DNA of 64,000 bases from Chloroflexota bacterium (GCA_009692845.1 SHYK01000005.1:37975-101974), one strand, 5' to 3'; shown: positions 42,873 through 52,841, numbered from the stretch's first letter. The notes: a model not told the origin generated them from the sequence alone. Made by a program: numbers and translations.

Positions 42873-44165
42873 TTAGGCGGGTTCAGTGAGCAGCAGGGAG
42901 GCCTGCTCTTCGCCGACTGGCTGAGGAACCGTCCCCCGATGCTCGACCACGAAGCGGGCAACCAGGCTCGCCGAAGTGAGGGCGCCGACAACCGTCAGTA
43001 AGGCCACGTGGTTGTAGCCGTACTGCTCGACAATAATGCCGCCAAGGAAAGATCCCAGCATCACCCCAGAGTTGAATGAGCTCTGATTGATCGCCTGCAT
43101 GGTCGCGCGCGCCCCGGGCACGACCTCGCTGATGATGGCGCTGGCCGCGGTGAAGCGCATGCCCATGGGGATGTTCCGGAAGAAGTTCAAGGCGGCAGCA
43201 ACGGCTAGGCCGACATTCGAATAAGCCAGGACCAAGAGGAAGGGGAGACTAGCGACGACCGAGAGGCTCATGAAGGGCTTGTGGCCGACCCGATCCCCTA
43301 AACGCCCGCCGATCTGCGCTCCGATCAGGGTCCCTAGCCCGGCCAGCCCGAAAATCGGCGCGAGCTCTCCGGTGCCGATGTGATAGCGGTTGATGAGCAA
43401 GGCCCCTAGGTAGGTCTCGAAGGCCATGAGACCTACGCTCATCGAGAAGCTGGAGCCGCACACCGCGAGCGCCGACCGGGTCTGGAGTACCGCTCGGTAG
43501 CCAGCTCGGTAAGACTGGATCAGCGTGGCTCGAGAGCGGATCGGTTGATCGGGGTCAGCCGACCCGGCTGCCTCGCTCGGGGTCGCCAAGGCAGCCGGGC
43601 GGTAGAGCCAAGCCAGAACGATGGCGGCAACCCCGGTGGCGATTCCAACCATGGCGAAGGACCAGCGCCAGCTGAACGCGGCTGCCAAGAGCGTAGCCAT
43701 CGGGATTCCCATGATGCTCGCCAGGGTGTTGGCACCGACCGTCCAGCCATACGCTTTTCCGCGCTCGGCATACGGAAAAAGATCCCCCACCGCGGCGAAA
43801 ATGGACGGCCCCATCGCAGCAGCGCCCAGACCCGAGAGGATCCGGCTCGCGACCATAAGCTCGTATGTTGGAGCCACGGTCGCGGCGAATGAGGCCAATG
43901 CGAGCAGACTGGTGCCGCCGACTAGCAAGGGCCGTCGCCCCAGATAGTCGCTGAGCGGTCCGATTAGCACCGCCAGGAGCGCAGAGGGCAGCGCGGTGAA
44001 AGTCACCAACGCCCCGGCCTGGGCGATGCTGACCTGAAATTCGCGACTCACGTCCACTAAGAGCGGGCTGAGGATGAAAATCGACATTGGGAAAACGAAG
44101 GAGCATCCCGCCAGGACGGCTAGGAGAACTCCCCGCCGAGCGTCGGGCGGGCTATCGGCGGTCAA
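42873..44165 (-). CDS. Major facilitator superfamily transporter
   Basis: The protein has about 12 membrane spans and the MFS loop 2-3 motif GPLSDYLGRRPLLVGG, with a second copy GGRLGDRVGHKPFMSLS in the C-terminal half. It resembles drug or metabolite efflux proteins of the DHA1 type. The start is taken as TTG 44165 (TADSPPDARRGVLLA follows), 11 bases after the DUF815 gene stop, because the tracked start at 44261 overlaps that gene. Substrate not predictable. Confidence 0.9.
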   Translation of the reverse strand: MTADSPPDARRGVLLAVLAGCSFVFPMSIFILSPLLVDVSREFQVSIAQAGALVTFTALPSALLAVLIGPLSDYLGRRPLLVGGTSLLALASFAATVAPTYELMVASRILSGLGAAAMGPSIFAAVGDLFPYAERGKAYGWTVGANTLASIMGIPMATLLAAAFSWRWSFAMVGIATGVAAIVLAWLYRPAALATPSEAAGSADPDQPIRSRATLIQSYRAGYRAVLQTRSALAVCGSSFSMSVGLMAFETYLGALLINRYHIGTGELAPIFGLAGLGTLIGAQIGGRLGDRVGHKPFMSLSVVASLPFLLVLAYSNVGLAVAAALNFFRNIPMGMRFTAASAIISEVVPGARATMQAINQSSFNSGVMLGSFLGGIIVEQYGYNHVALLTVVGALTSASLVARFVVEHRGTVPQPVGEEQASLLLTEPA

Positions 44166-44176
44166 GGTCGCCTCGC

Positions 44177-45489
44177 TCAGGGGAGAGCGAGCTCCCCGGT
44201 GAGGGCGTCGATGAACTGCCGGGCAGTTCGGCCGGAGCGGGCGTTGTGGCGCTCGGCCCACATCAAGGCCCGCTCTTTGAGCTGATCTCCCGGGAGGCTG
44301 ATCTGCCGGCTGTCCGCCAGGGCACTCACAATCTTGAGGTAACGGTCCTGATCGGGCCCACCGAACCAGACACGCAGCCCAAACCGATCCGAGAGCGAGA
44401 GCTTCTCGTCCATCGTATCGAGCTCATGGACGTCGGTTGAGAAAGCCTCCTCTCGGTCCGAAAAGCGCTCGCGGACCACGTGCCGTCGATTAGAGGTGGC
44501 GTAGACCACGACGTTTTCGGGGCGCGCTTCAATGCTGCCCTCGAGCAGGGCCTTGAGCGGCTTGTACCAGGTCTCGTTCTCTTCGAATGACAGGTCGTCG
44601 ACAAAGAGGAGAAACCGTTGCTTTCGGTCGCGAACCAGGGCTAGGATCTGAAACAAGTCGAACAGAGCCTCTTTGGGGACGTCAATGAGGCGCAGGCCCC
44701 GGTCACCGAAGGCATTGAGCAGCGCCTTTACGGTGGAGGATTTCCCCGTCCCGCTCTCGCCATAAATGAGCACGTTATTGGCCGGCAGCCCAGCGGCGAA
44801 TCGTTCCGCGTTTCGTACCGCCGGTTCCTGCTCGCGTTCGTAAGTGAACAGGTCTTCCAGGCGAATCGGATCCGGGTGGTCGATTCCTTCGAGGTGGCCT
44901 TTTTCGCTTTCGTGAATCCATCGAAAAGCGCGAAAGCGGCCGAAATCCCCCACGCCGGTCGCCGCGTAGGTCAAGGCCAGGCGCTCCAGGTAGGAGGGCC
45001 AGTTGGTTGATGCGCCGAGGTCGCGCTTGAAGGAAATCGCCTCGGGGGTGTGTAGCGCTGGCCCGCCCCCGAGGGGACGATGATCTGTCCAGCTGGGCCG
45101 GGTGTCGTCTCCGAGCGCGGCAAAAGCCTCGGCGGCCACGACTGCCCCTCCCTCCCAGTACAGGTATTGGAGCAAACCGAGCTCACGTCGCACCTGGTTG
45201 AGCAGGCGGTCGCCGATCTCCGATGGGCCGGCCCGCTCGGCCTTTCGACTGTAAATATTGTCCGAGGCGAGCACGCGGTCCAGGAGATGGTTTTGCCAGG
45301 CGTCACCGACCGGCGCTTCTGGGTAAAGCTCGGCCTCCTCGGCCAAAGCAGAGAGGAGCCGGGCGGCGGGCGCCTGCGCCGGCTCGACCATCAGAGTCTT
45401 GGCGGCGCGACCGACCGGATCGTCGAGGACATCGTGGAAAATAGCCAGTCCATCGATGGTCCGACGGAGGCTCCGTCGGTCGGGGACAT
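44177..45489 (-). CDS. DUF815-family AAA ATPase, start obscured by an apparent frameshift
   Basis: The core shows ANNVLIYGESGTGKSSTVKA (Walker A), LLFVDDLSFEENETWYKPLK (Walker B, typical of DUF815) and VVVYATSNRRHVVRERFSDR. The tracked start lies inside ispG. The ATG at 45489, four bases after the ispG stop, would fit if CCCC (45482-45485) had five C (MSPDRRSLRRTIDGLAIF). The family's role is unknown; it occurs beside many unrelated genes. It is in line with ispG-ispH on the same strand. Confidence 0.85.
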
Positions 45490-45492
45490 GGC

Positions 45493-46575
45493 TCAATTCA
45501 CGCTCTCGGGCTGCCAGGCCTCGATCTCTTCGAGTAGGGCGGCGATCACCTGCGATTCGGGGACCCGGCGGGCGGGCTTTCCCCGGATGTAGAGCATACC
45601 CACACCGCGGCCGCCGACAACCGCAATGTCCGAATCGGCGGCTTCGCCCGGCCCGTTTACCGCGCAGCCCATGACTGCTACCTTGACTTCCTTTGTGACG
45701 CTCTTCAGCGCCTCCGACACCTGGAGGGCCAGCGCGGGCAGATCGACTTGGGCCCGGCCGCAGGACGGGCAAGCCGTGAGCATAGGGCCTTTGCTCCGAA
45801 TCTCCAGAGCCTTCAGGATTTCGAAGCCGGCCGTCACCTCGTCGGTCTTGTCGGCAGTGGTCAGCGATACCCGAATGGTGTCGCCAATTCCTTCGGCGAG
45901 CAGAGCTCCGATGCCCATGGCGGACTTGATGTAGGCCGGCATGGACGCTCCTGCTTCGGTCACGCCCAGGTGCAGCGGATAATCGATCCGTTGGCTAAGC
46001 AGCCGATACGCCTCGACCATGCGGGGCACGTCGCTGAACTTCACCGAAACCGCGATGTCGTTGAAGCCCATGTCTTCCAAGAGATGCACGTGGTTCACTG
46101 CCGATTCGCAGGCCGCCTCGGGAGTCGGATAGCCATATTTCTCGAGCAGCTCGTGCTCGATGGAGCCGGCATTCACTCCGACTCGGATCGGAATCCCGCG
46201 CTCTTTGGCGGCGTCCACGGCCAAGTGCACCGCCCGCATGCCATCGGCGTTGATGATGTTGCCCGGGTTGATACGAATTTTGTCGGCGCCCTTTTCGATC
46301 GACATGAGCGCCATGCGGTAATCGAAATGGATGTCCGCGACGAGTGGGATCGTGGTCTGCTTGCGAATCTCGCCGAACGCCTCCGCCGATTCCTTGGTGG
46401 GAACGGCAATGCGGACGATCTCGCAGCCCGCCTGCTCGAGGGCGTTGATCTGAGCCATGGTCGCATCAATGTCTCGGGTATCCGAGCTGCACATCGACTG
46501 GACTGCGATGGGAGCGTCGCCGCCGACGGGCACGTTGCCGATCATGATTTGTCGGGTTGGCCGACGTTCGATCAT
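45493..46575 (-). CDS. ispG: 4-hydroxy-3-methylbut-2-enyl diphosphate synthase IspG (GcpE)
   Basis: The 360-residue protein carries PLVADIHFDYRMAL, KIRINPGNI and the 4Fe-4S cysteines in LTACPSCGR and VMGCAVNGPGEA. It performs the penultimate MEP-pathway step, reducing MEcPP to HMBPP. Length matches the compact bacterial form. Its ATG overlaps the ispH stop (ATGA), so the two final MEP enzymes are co-translated and probably share reducing partners. Confidence 0.96.
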   Translation of the reverse strand: MIERRPTRQIMIGNVPVGGDAPIAVQSMCSSDTRDIDATMAQINALEQAGCEIVRIAVPTKESAEAFGEIRKQTTIPLVADIHFDYRMALMSIEKGADKIRINPGNIINADGMRAVHLAVDAAKERGIPIRVGVNAGSIEHELLEKYGYPTPEAACESAVNHVHLLEDMGFNDIAVSVKFSDVPRMVEAYRLLSQRIDYPLHLGVTEAGASMPAYIKSAMGIGALLAEGIGDTIRVSLTTADKTDEVTAGFEILKALEIRSKGPMLTACPSCGRAQVDLPALALQVSEALKSVTKEVKVAVMGCAVNGPGEAADSDIAVVGGRGVGMLYIRGKPARRVPESQVIAALLEEIEAWQPESVN

Positions 46576-47441
46576 TCTGCCGTCCTCACGTTCATTTCTT
46601 GGCCAAGCGTCTCCAGACGCGCCATTACCGATGCAACGTCGCCTTCTCGGGTCGATGCTCCTGCGCAAACTCCAACCACCGAGCTGGCTTGGAACCAGCC
46701 CGGCTCCAACTCTTCAACTGTTTCTACGAGATAAGTGGGCACGTGTTCGGACGCCACGTCGACCAGACGTCGAGTATTCGAGCTGCCGCGTCCGCCCACT
46801 ACGACGACGACACTGCATTCGAGGGCCAGGGCCGCGGCCTCTTCCTGAGCCATGCGGGTCCACGCGCAAATCTGGCCGTGGTTCGCGAGCTCGCTGGTTT
46901 TGGTCTTGAGCACCTCGCAGATCTGGTCGTAGTCGGCCAGCAGAACGGTCGTTTGGGCGAGCGCGGCGATGCGCTCGAAGGAGGTCAAGGCCTCCGCTTC
47001 GGCGAGCGAATCCACGATCAAACCGTGCTGGGTGTAGGCAATGGTGGCCCGGGCTTCCGGATGGTCGTGATGGCCGTACAGGATGACTTGCCACCCGCTC
47101 TCTTCGAGGGCCTTGGCTTTCTGCTGCACCGCGCGGACGATCCCGCAGGTCGCGTCGACGATCGGGAGGCCGAGCTCCTGGGCTCGGGCGAAGGTCACTG
47201 GCGACTCCCCATGTGCGCGCATGACCAGCGTTCCGGGGACCGCCGGCACCTCGCCATCGATAACCCGAAGCACGCTGAGGCCGCGTTCTTCCAACTCGTG
47301 CATGGCGGGCCCATTGTTGATGAGCTCGCCGGATAGGTATACGGGTCCTTCGGTCACGGCCCGGGTGCGCAGAGCGATCGTCCAAGCGCGCTTGACCCCG
47401 CCACAAAAGCCGCTAAATCGCGGGGCACGGATTACTTGCAT
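46572..47441 (-). CDS. ispH: 4-hydroxy-3-methylbut-2-enyl diphosphate reductase IspH (LytB)
   Basis: From ATG 47441 the protein has 289 residues, with the three cluster cysteines in FSGFCGGVKRAW, VDATCGIVRAVQ and GVCAGASTREGDVAS. His residues in RAHGES and YGHHDHPE contact the diphosphate. It makes IPP and DMAPP, the last MEP step. GAGAGAAAAG precedes the ATG. It begins an ispH-ispG-DUF815-MFS leftward run. The prenyl synthase and MiaA in this window use its products. Confidence 0.95.
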   Translation of the reverse strand: MQVIRAPRFSGFCGGVKRAWTIALRTRAVTEGPVYLSGELINNGPAMHELEERGLSVLRVIDGEVPAVPGTLVMRAHGESPVTFARAQELGLPIVDATCGIVRAVQQKAKALEESGWQVILYGHHDHPEARATIAYTQHGLIVDSLAEAEALTSFERIAALAQTTVLLADYDQICEVLKTKTSELANHGQICAWTRMAQEEAAALALECSVVVVVGGRGSSNTRRLVDVASEHVPTYLVETVEELEPGWFQASSVVGVCAGASTREGDVASVMARLETLGQEMNVRTAE

Positions 47442-47603
47442 CTTTTCTCTCAAGTGAGATTGCCCAGCTATTGTAACCGCGCAGCCAGGGCCCGCTGGCA
47501 AAGGCTGGCGCGATGCTGGGAGCCTCGCTCCGAACTCATACCGCGGGTCGCAGGGGCCACGGGAACCGGACGCCGGCGTGAAACTGATTTAAGATCAGGC
47601 CGC

Positions 47604-49322
47604 ATGGGTGGGCTGATTTCGACTCGACGTAGCTCCTGGCTGGGCGCCGCGCTCCTGGTGGCCGCGGTCTCCTCTGGCTGTGTTCCGCCGAGCCCCGAAG
47701 GTGGCTCAGGTTCGGGATCGACCGGAGGTTCACCAGGAATCATGGTGCTGGCGGTCGCCGGCGAGCCCCGAACTCTGGTCCCCTCAGTCGGGAGTGATAC
47801 TCCCGGTCCGGCCGATCAGCTTTTCGAAGTCCTTCACCAGTCGCTGGTGAGCTACTCGCCGGCTGGGCAGCCGATCCCGCGAATCGCCCGGTCGCTTCCA
47901 TCATTGGCCGATGGGACCTGGCGCCTCTTCCCCGACGGTTCGATGGAAACGGTCTACCAGTTGAGGGATGACGTCCGGTGGCAGGATGGCTTACCCCTGA
48001 CCGCCGATGACGTGGTGCTTGGTTGGCGCATGTTCAACAGCAATGCCCTGCCAATCGTTTCGCGTCGCGTGGCCCGCTTGATCGATTCGGTAACCAGCCC
48101 GGATCCGCACACAGCCGTAATGCATTGGCGCGCACCCTACACCTTCGCCAACCAGCTGTCCGGCTTTGATCTGACGATTCTCCCAACCCATTTGCTCGAA
48201 GCGCCCTTCGATCTGTTGCCCCAACAGATGGCTGGACATCAATACTGGCAAGCCGCTTTCGTGGGGCTCGGTCCCTACCGACTGGTGCACTGGTATGCGG
48301 GTATCTCCCTCGAACTGGATCCGGTGGCGGACTATTTCTTGGGGGCGCCCCGGGCGGCCCATATTTCAGTTCATTTCATGCCGGACGACGGATCCGCGAT
48401 GGCTGCCGTGCTTACCGGTTCGGTGGACGTCGTGCTCCCCCGTCGAGCGGCGCTTGGAATCATGCAAAGCGCCCGCCAGTGGGGCAACGGCGGTGGTTCG
48501 CTTATCGTGGCTCCTACCTATAGCTGGGTATTTGTGGCGCCCCAGTTCATGAATCCGCAGCCGCCTGCCCTGATCGATCCCCGGGTGCGCCAGGCATTGG
48601 CCTATGCCATCGACCGTGGGGCAATCGCCGAGGCGGTGGCCGGGGACGCTGCCCTGGCGGCTGAGCTCTGGATCCCGCCATCCGACCGCAGGTATCAGCT
48701 GATCGCCTCCGGGGTTCCCCGCTATCAGTACAGCGTCGATCGGGCGGCCGGTGCACTGCGGGAGGCCGGCTGGCGTCGGGATGGAAACGACGGGGTTCTG
48801 GTCAACCGGGGAGAGCGACTCGAGATGGAGCTGAGTAGCACTGCAGAATGGTATTCGACGGCAGCGCTGGTCGGCGACTATTGGCGCCAGCAGGGGGTGA
48901 TGGTGAAGGAGAACGTCATCAGTCTGGGCACGGTCTTCGACCGGGCCGGCCGATCCACCTATCCGGGGGCCGAGCTGGCCGGTGCAATGGCAGGGTTGCC
49001 TTTCCTGGATAGTCGGCTGCGTACGTCCAACGCACCCGGGTCGGATAACGGATTCGCCGGGGTTAACCGCGGTCATTACGCCAGCCCGGTGATGGACTCG
49101 CTGCTTGACCGAGTGTGGGGAGCTCTGGATCCGACCGCTCGTGATGGCGCGGAAAACCGGATCGCCCGGCAGGTGGCTGAGGATTTGCCGATCATCGGCC
49201 TTTACTTCTACCCGACCATGACCCTGATTCGAGGTGAGGTCCGGAACGTGGTTCCGCCGGACGCGCTCCCCCCGGTGGCTCGCCCGATGCTGACCTGGAA
49301 CGTCCATGAGTGGCAGAAGTGA
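47604..49322 (+). CDS. Peptide/solute-binding lipoprotein of ABC family 5 (SBP_bac_5)
   Basis: From ATG 47604 the protein has 572 residues with a lipoprotein signal (LVAAVSSGCVPPSP) and a Gly/Ser linker. The mature part shows YQLRDDVRWQDGLPLTADDV VLGW, ALAYAIDRGAIAEAVAGD and GAENRIARQVAEDLPIIGLY, the pattern of oligopeptide-binding proteins. No permease or ATPase follows, so it is an orphan binding protein or works with a distant transporter. The tracked start at 47436 runs back into the ispH promoter region and is not used. Confidence 0.9.
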   Translation: MGGLISTRRSSWLGAALLVAAVSSGCVPPSPEGGSGSGSTGGSPGIMVLAVAGEPRTLVPSVGSDTPGPADQLFEVLHQSLVSYSPAGQPIPRIARSLPSLADGTWRLFPDGSMETVYQLRDDVRWQDGLPLTADDVVLGWRMFNSNALPIVSRRVARLIDSVTSPDPHTAVMHWRAPYTFANQLSGFDLTILPTHLLEAPFDLLPQQMAGHQYWQAAFVGLGPYRLVHWYAGISLELDPVADYFLGAPRAAHISVHFMPDDGSAMAAVLTGSVDVVLPRRAALGIMQSARQWGNGGGSLIVAPTYSWVFVAPQFMNPQPPALIDPRVRQALAYAIDRGAIAEAVAGDAALAAELWIPPSDRRYQLIASGVPRYQYSVDRAAGALREAGWRRDGNDGVLVNRGERLEMELSSTAEWYSTAALVGDYWRQQGVMVKENVISLGTVFDRAGRSTYPGAELAGAMAGLPFLDSRLRTSNAPGSDNGFAGVNRGHYASPVMDSLLDRVWGALDPTARDGAENRIARQVAEDLPIIGLYFYPTMTLIRGEVRNVVPPDALPPVARPMLTWNVHEWQK

Positions 49323-49358
49323 GGTGGGACGAACCCTCGTCGAAAGGCAGGAGGGTAA

Positions 49359-49910
49359 GTGACAAGTCCTAGTCAGGCGGTCATCCTGGTGATTCTTGGC
49401 CTGGCCACCCTGTTGGGCTGGAACTTCTGGCGCGGGCGGACCGGAATCCTGCCGCTGTACTACGTCTCGGTGGTGATCCTGGTTGCACTGGTCATCGCGA
49501 CCGGAAGCCAGGTGTTGCAGCTATCGGGCTTCATCGAGCCAGCCAACGCGGCCGCTATTTACATCGCACTCTCGGCCTGTGCGACCAACCCCACCATGTG
49601 GCGGCAGGAGGTCAGCAAGGATCTCGAACGTACCCGTTTGTATGCTGCGCTGCGCCCTCGGGACTTCTTGTCCTGGCGGGGCTGGCTGAAGGTGGTGGAT
49701 CGCATCGGGGCGGTGCGAGCGGTCCTCGTCTACCTGGCGCTCTTTTTGGCCGGCCTGGTCGGTACTGCGCTGACCGCCCAACCCACGACGGTGAGTCTAG
49801 CCCCGGATCGGGCTCCCTACGTCCTGGTCCTGGCTCCAGTCGTTTTATTTGCGCTGTTGAGTGCCTGGTACTTGTATCTGGCGGCCCGTCGCCTGGTGCC
49901 GGGGGCTTGA
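49359..49910 (+). CDS. 183-residue membrane protein of unknown function
   Basis: Five hydrophobic segments are visible: two near the start (VILVILGLATLLGWNFW, LYYVSVVILVALVIATG), one around AAAIYIALSACA, and two near the end (VLVYLALFLAGLVGTALT, VLVLAPVVLFALLSAWYLYL). A soluble basic loop (RQEVSKDLERTRLYAALRPR) lies between. GGAGGG before GTG 49359 gives the start. Its last codons run to the PFK gene start. I do not recognise the family. Confidence 0.75.
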   Translation: MTSPSQAVILVILGLATLLGWNFWRGRTGILPLYYVSVVILVALVIATGSQVLQLSGFIEPANAAAIYIALSACATNPTMWRQEVSKDLERTRLYAALRPRDFLSWRGWLKVVDRIGAVRAVLVYLALFLAGLVGTALTAQPTTVSLAPDRAPYVLVLAPVVLFALLSAWYLYLAARRLVPGA

Positions 49911-49911
49911 G

Positions 49912-51096
49912 CTGATTCCACCGCCGGCCACCCTTCTGCTCGGCCAATCCGGCGGACCGACGGCAGTCATCAATGCCAGTCTGGCCGGCGCCATCGAAGC
50001 AGGCCGAGTCGACCAGCGAGTACAACGCATCCTCGGCGCGCAGTTTGGGGTGCGGGGCATCATCGAGCGGGACTTTGTCGATCTGGCTCAATTGACTCTG
50101 TCGGAACTCGATCAGTTGGCCAGTACGCCCGGGGCCGTCCTGGGATCATCGCGCCTCCGACCCTCCGACCAGGAAGTCGAAGCAGCCCTGGAATCCCTGG
50201 GTGAAATCGGTGTGAGCTGGCTGAGCTTCATCGGCGGAAATGACTCCGCCGATCTCATGCATCGTCTGCATCTAGCTGCGCGCTCCCGAGGCATACCCTT
50301 GAATGTGGTCGGCATTCCCAAAACTGTGGACAACGATTTGCCCGAGATGGACCACGTCCCCGGTTACGGAAGTGCCGCCCGCACTCTCGCCATCGCCGTT
50401 CGGGGCTCAGGTGCAGACACCGCGGCAATGCGTCACAGCGACCCCGTGAAGGTCATTGAAGTACCCGGTCGGAGCTCCGGTTGGCTCGCCGCTGCCGGTG
50501 CCCTCGCCCGCGCCGCCGCCAGCGACGCGCCACACGTATTGTTTTTCCCCGAACGCCCTCGTCCCCTGCTCCAGATGGTGCAGGAGGTGAAAGTCCCTCT
50601 GGACGCGCGGGGGTTTGCGGTTGTGGTGATCTCCGAGAATCAACCCGATGAGGGTGGGCAGCCGTTGGCCGGGGGTGACGCCGTTGCAGTCGATCCCTAC
50701 GGCCATGCCTACTTTGAAAGCCCCGGTTTGGCGCTGGTACGAGCCGTTCGACGCGAGCTCGGGGTGAGTGCTCGGTACGAACGGCCGTCCAGCATCTTGC
50801 GCAGCTTCAGCGGTGCCCAATCGAACACTGACCTCGATGAAGCGCGGGCGGTCGGGACTGAGGCCGTACTCCGCGCGCTACGAGGTGAGTCCGATGTCAT
50901 GGTGGCGATCGAGCGAGAAGAAGGGACGGGCTACCGCGTCCGCTATGGCGCGGTCCCCCTTGGGGCGGTGGCCTCCCAGGAGCGTCGCCTACCCGACGAA
51001 TTCATCTCCGCCAACGGAATTGACATAACAGAAGCATTTCTGCATTACGCTCGCCCGCTCATCGGCTTCCCGCTGCCCCGGCCGATGACCCTCTGA
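49912..51096 (+). CDS. 6-phosphofructokinase, probably pyrophosphate-dependent; likely CTG start
   Basis: The family motifs are LLLGQSGGPTAVINASL, SFIGGNDSADL, GIPKTVDNDLPEMDHVPGYG and ISENQPDEGG. PKTVDND has Lys where ATP-PFKs have Gly, and GGNDS has Asp where they have Gly; both mark PPi-dependent PFK. It would phosphorylate fructose-6-phosphate reversibly. The tracked GTG 49861 overlaps the upstream gene by 50 bases. CTG 49912, with GGGGG six bases before, gives the expected short N-terminus (IPPPATLLLGQSGG). No ATG, GTG or TTG is available between. Confidence 0.9.
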   Translation: MIPPPATLLLGQSGGPTAVINASLAGAIEAGRVDQRVQRILGAQFGVRGIIERDFVDLAQLTLSELDQLASTPGAVLGSSRLRPSDQEVEAALESLGEIGVSWLSFIGGNDSADLMHRLHLAARSRGIPLNVVGIPKTVDNDLPEMDHVPGYGSAARTLAIAVRGSGADTAAMRHSDPVKVIEVPGRSSGWLAAAGALARAAASDAPHVLFFPERPRPLLQMVQEVKVPLDARGFAVVVISENQPDEGGQPLAGGDAVAVDPYGHAYFESPGLALVRAVRRELGVSARYERPSSILRSFSGAQSNTDLDEARAVGTEAVLRALRGESDVMVAIEREEGTGYRVRYGAVPLGAVASQERRLPDEFISANGIDITEAFLHYARPLIGFPLPRPMTL

Positions 51097-51159
51097 GTGA
51101 TAGAATTCGGCCCGCTCTGGACGATGGACTCGATCAGTCAATAAGCGGCAGGTTGTGAA

Positions 51160-52293
51160 TTGGAAATCCCGGTAAGCACCCAGGAAGAGGTCGTCCGCGA
51201 GGGCGACCTCCTCACCATCAATATGGGCCCCCAGCACCCGAGTACCCACGGCGTGTTTCGCATGGTGCTGACGCTCGATGGGGAAACGGTGGTGGGCTGT
51301 CGCCCGGTAATGGGCTATCTCCATCGCTCGGTCGAAAAGCTGGCTGAAGAGCGGACCTATCTGCAGGACATCATTTTTACCGACCGGCTCGACTACCTCG
51401 CGCCGATGACCACTAACCTGCCATTCGCCATGGCCACCGAGCAACTGGGTGGGATCGAGGTTCCCGAGCGAGCTGAGTACATCCGGGTCATCATGTGCGA
51501 GCTGCAGCGCTTTGCCAGTCATTGCGTGGCAATCGGAACCTTTGCCTCGGATGCCGGTGCCTTCTTCACTCCGATGATGTACACGTTCCGCGAGCGCGAG
51601 CGCATTCTGGACGTTTACGAGCAAGCGTGCGGTGCACGCATGACGGTGAGCTACATCCGGTATGGCGGAGTCGCTCGAGACCTGACCGACGAGTCGGTCA
51701 CGACCATTCGTGACTTCGTGGCGGAGATGGATCGCAACATCGATGAGTTCGAAGGCATGATGACGCGCAATGAGATCTTCCGAGCTCGGACGGTGGGCAT
51801 GGGAGTGCTGGCGCCAGACACGGCGGTGGCCTACAGCATCACCGGTCCCATGCTGCGGGCCAGTGGCATTCCCTATGACATCCGGCGAGCCGAGCCCTAC
51901 TCGGTGTACGACCGCTTCCAATTTGACATCCCGACTCGGGAGGGCGGCGACTGCTACGACCGCTACATGGTTCGCGTCGGCGAAATGCGGCAAAGCAAGC
52001 GGATCCTGGAACAAGCCCTCAAGGACCTCCCGGACGGACCGGTGGTGGGTAAGATCCCGAAGGTCTTTCGGCCGGCCAAGGGCTATAGCTACGCACGCAC
52101 CGAGAGTCCGAAAGGCGAGATCGGCTTCTACCTGGTGAGCGAAGGACGGCCGGAGCCCTACCGGTTCCACATCCGCGCGCCTAGCTTCATCAATCTCGGG
52201 GTGCTCAGCCAGCTGGTAGTGGGCAACAAGGTGGCTGACGCGGTAGTGATTCTGGGGAGTATCGACATTGTCATGGGCGAGGTCGACCGTTAG
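51160..52293 (+). CDS. nuoD: NADH-quinone oxidoreductase subunit D
   Basis: The 377-residue protein has NMGPQHPSTHGVFRMVLTLD, GYLHRSVEKLAEERTY and the quinone-site region TDRLDYLAPM. It is the 49-kDa-type subunit lining the quinone cavity of complex I. The typical C-terminal Arg-Tyr of full-length NuoD is present as GEVDR. No nuoC, nuoB or nuoH flanks it; only nuoI follows. TTG start with a weak ribosome site. Confidence 0.95.
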   Translation: MEIPVSTQEEVVREGDLLTINMGPQHPSTHGVFRMVLTLDGETVVGCRPVMGYLHRSVEKLAEERTYLQDIIFTDRLDYLAPMTTNLPFAMATEQLGGIEVPERAEYIRVIMCELQRFASHCVAIGTFASDAGAFFTPMMYTFRERERILDVYEQACGARMTVSYIRYGGVARDLTDESVTTIRDFVAEMDRNIDEFEGMMTRNEIFRARTVGMGVLAPDTAVAYSITGPMLRASGIPYDIRRAEPYSVYDRFQFDIPTREGGDCYDRYMVRVGEMRQSKRILEQALKDLPDGPVVGKIPKVFRPAKGYSYARTESPKGEIGFYLVSEGRPEPYRFHIRAPSFINLGVLSQLVVGNKVADAVVILGSIDIVMGEVDR

Positions 52294-52378
52294 CCATGAA
52301 TAGGACATCTTATTCTTGGAGAACGAATGAGATCGAAGTCGCCAACCCAGAAACTATCAACTAGGACACCTTAAAAAG

Positions 52379-52837
52379 ATGTTTGGAAGTGGGATTGCCC
52401 AGGGGATGATGATCACCTTGCGGCACTTCTTTGGGCCGAAATCGACCATTCAGTACCCCGAGCAGCGGGCGCCGCTGGCGACCGGGTTCCGGGGCCTGCC
52501 GCGGCTGGTGTTTGACGAGGACCCCGAACATCTGCGCTGCGTGGCCTGCAGCATCTGCGCCAACGCCTGCCCGGTCGAGGTCATCCACATAGACACCCAC
52601 CGAGGCGAGGATCGCAAACTCGTGCTGGACCGCTTCGACATCGAGGCGGGCGGCTGCGTGTATTGCGGCCTTTGCGTTGAAGCCTGTCCCTTCGAAGCGC
52701 TCACCATGATGCATAGCTTCGAGATGGCCGTCTACAACCGCGACCAGCTGTTCTGGACCAAAGAGATGCTGGCGCTAAAGGCCACCCCCGAGAGCGAGGC
52801 CGACCGAATTCGAATCGTGGGCGGCAACGAGAAGTAG
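52379..52837 (+). CDS. nuoI: NADH-quinone oxidoreductase subunit I (2x 4Fe-4S)
   Basis: The 152-residue protein carries two ferredoxin motifs, CVACSICANACPVEVIHI and CVYCGLCVEACPFEALTM, each with the four cysteines for N6a and N6b clusters. It carries electrons from NuoG/F toward NuoB. It begins at ATG 52379 with a poor ribosome site, 85 bases after nuoD. In most operons nuoH lies between these two genes; here it is missing. Confidence 0.95.
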   Translation: MFGSGIAQGMMITLRHFFGPKSTIQYPEQRAPLATGFRGLPRLVFDEDPEHLRCVACSICANACPVEVIHIDTHRGEDRKLVLDRFDIEAGGCVYCGLCVEACPFEALTMMHSFEMAVYNRDQLFWTKEMLALKATPESEADRIRIVGGNEK

Positions 52838-52841
52838 CCGC

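Noticed and set aside
45748-46734. 328-residue plus ORF
   Set aside because: Antisense shadow of ispG.
48366-49307. 313-residue minus ORF
   Set aside because: Antisense shadow of the family 5 binding protein.
50989-52308. 439-residue minus ORF
   Set aside because: It is the complement of nuoD, whose motifs are clear; its His-rich composition is typical of an antisense shadow.
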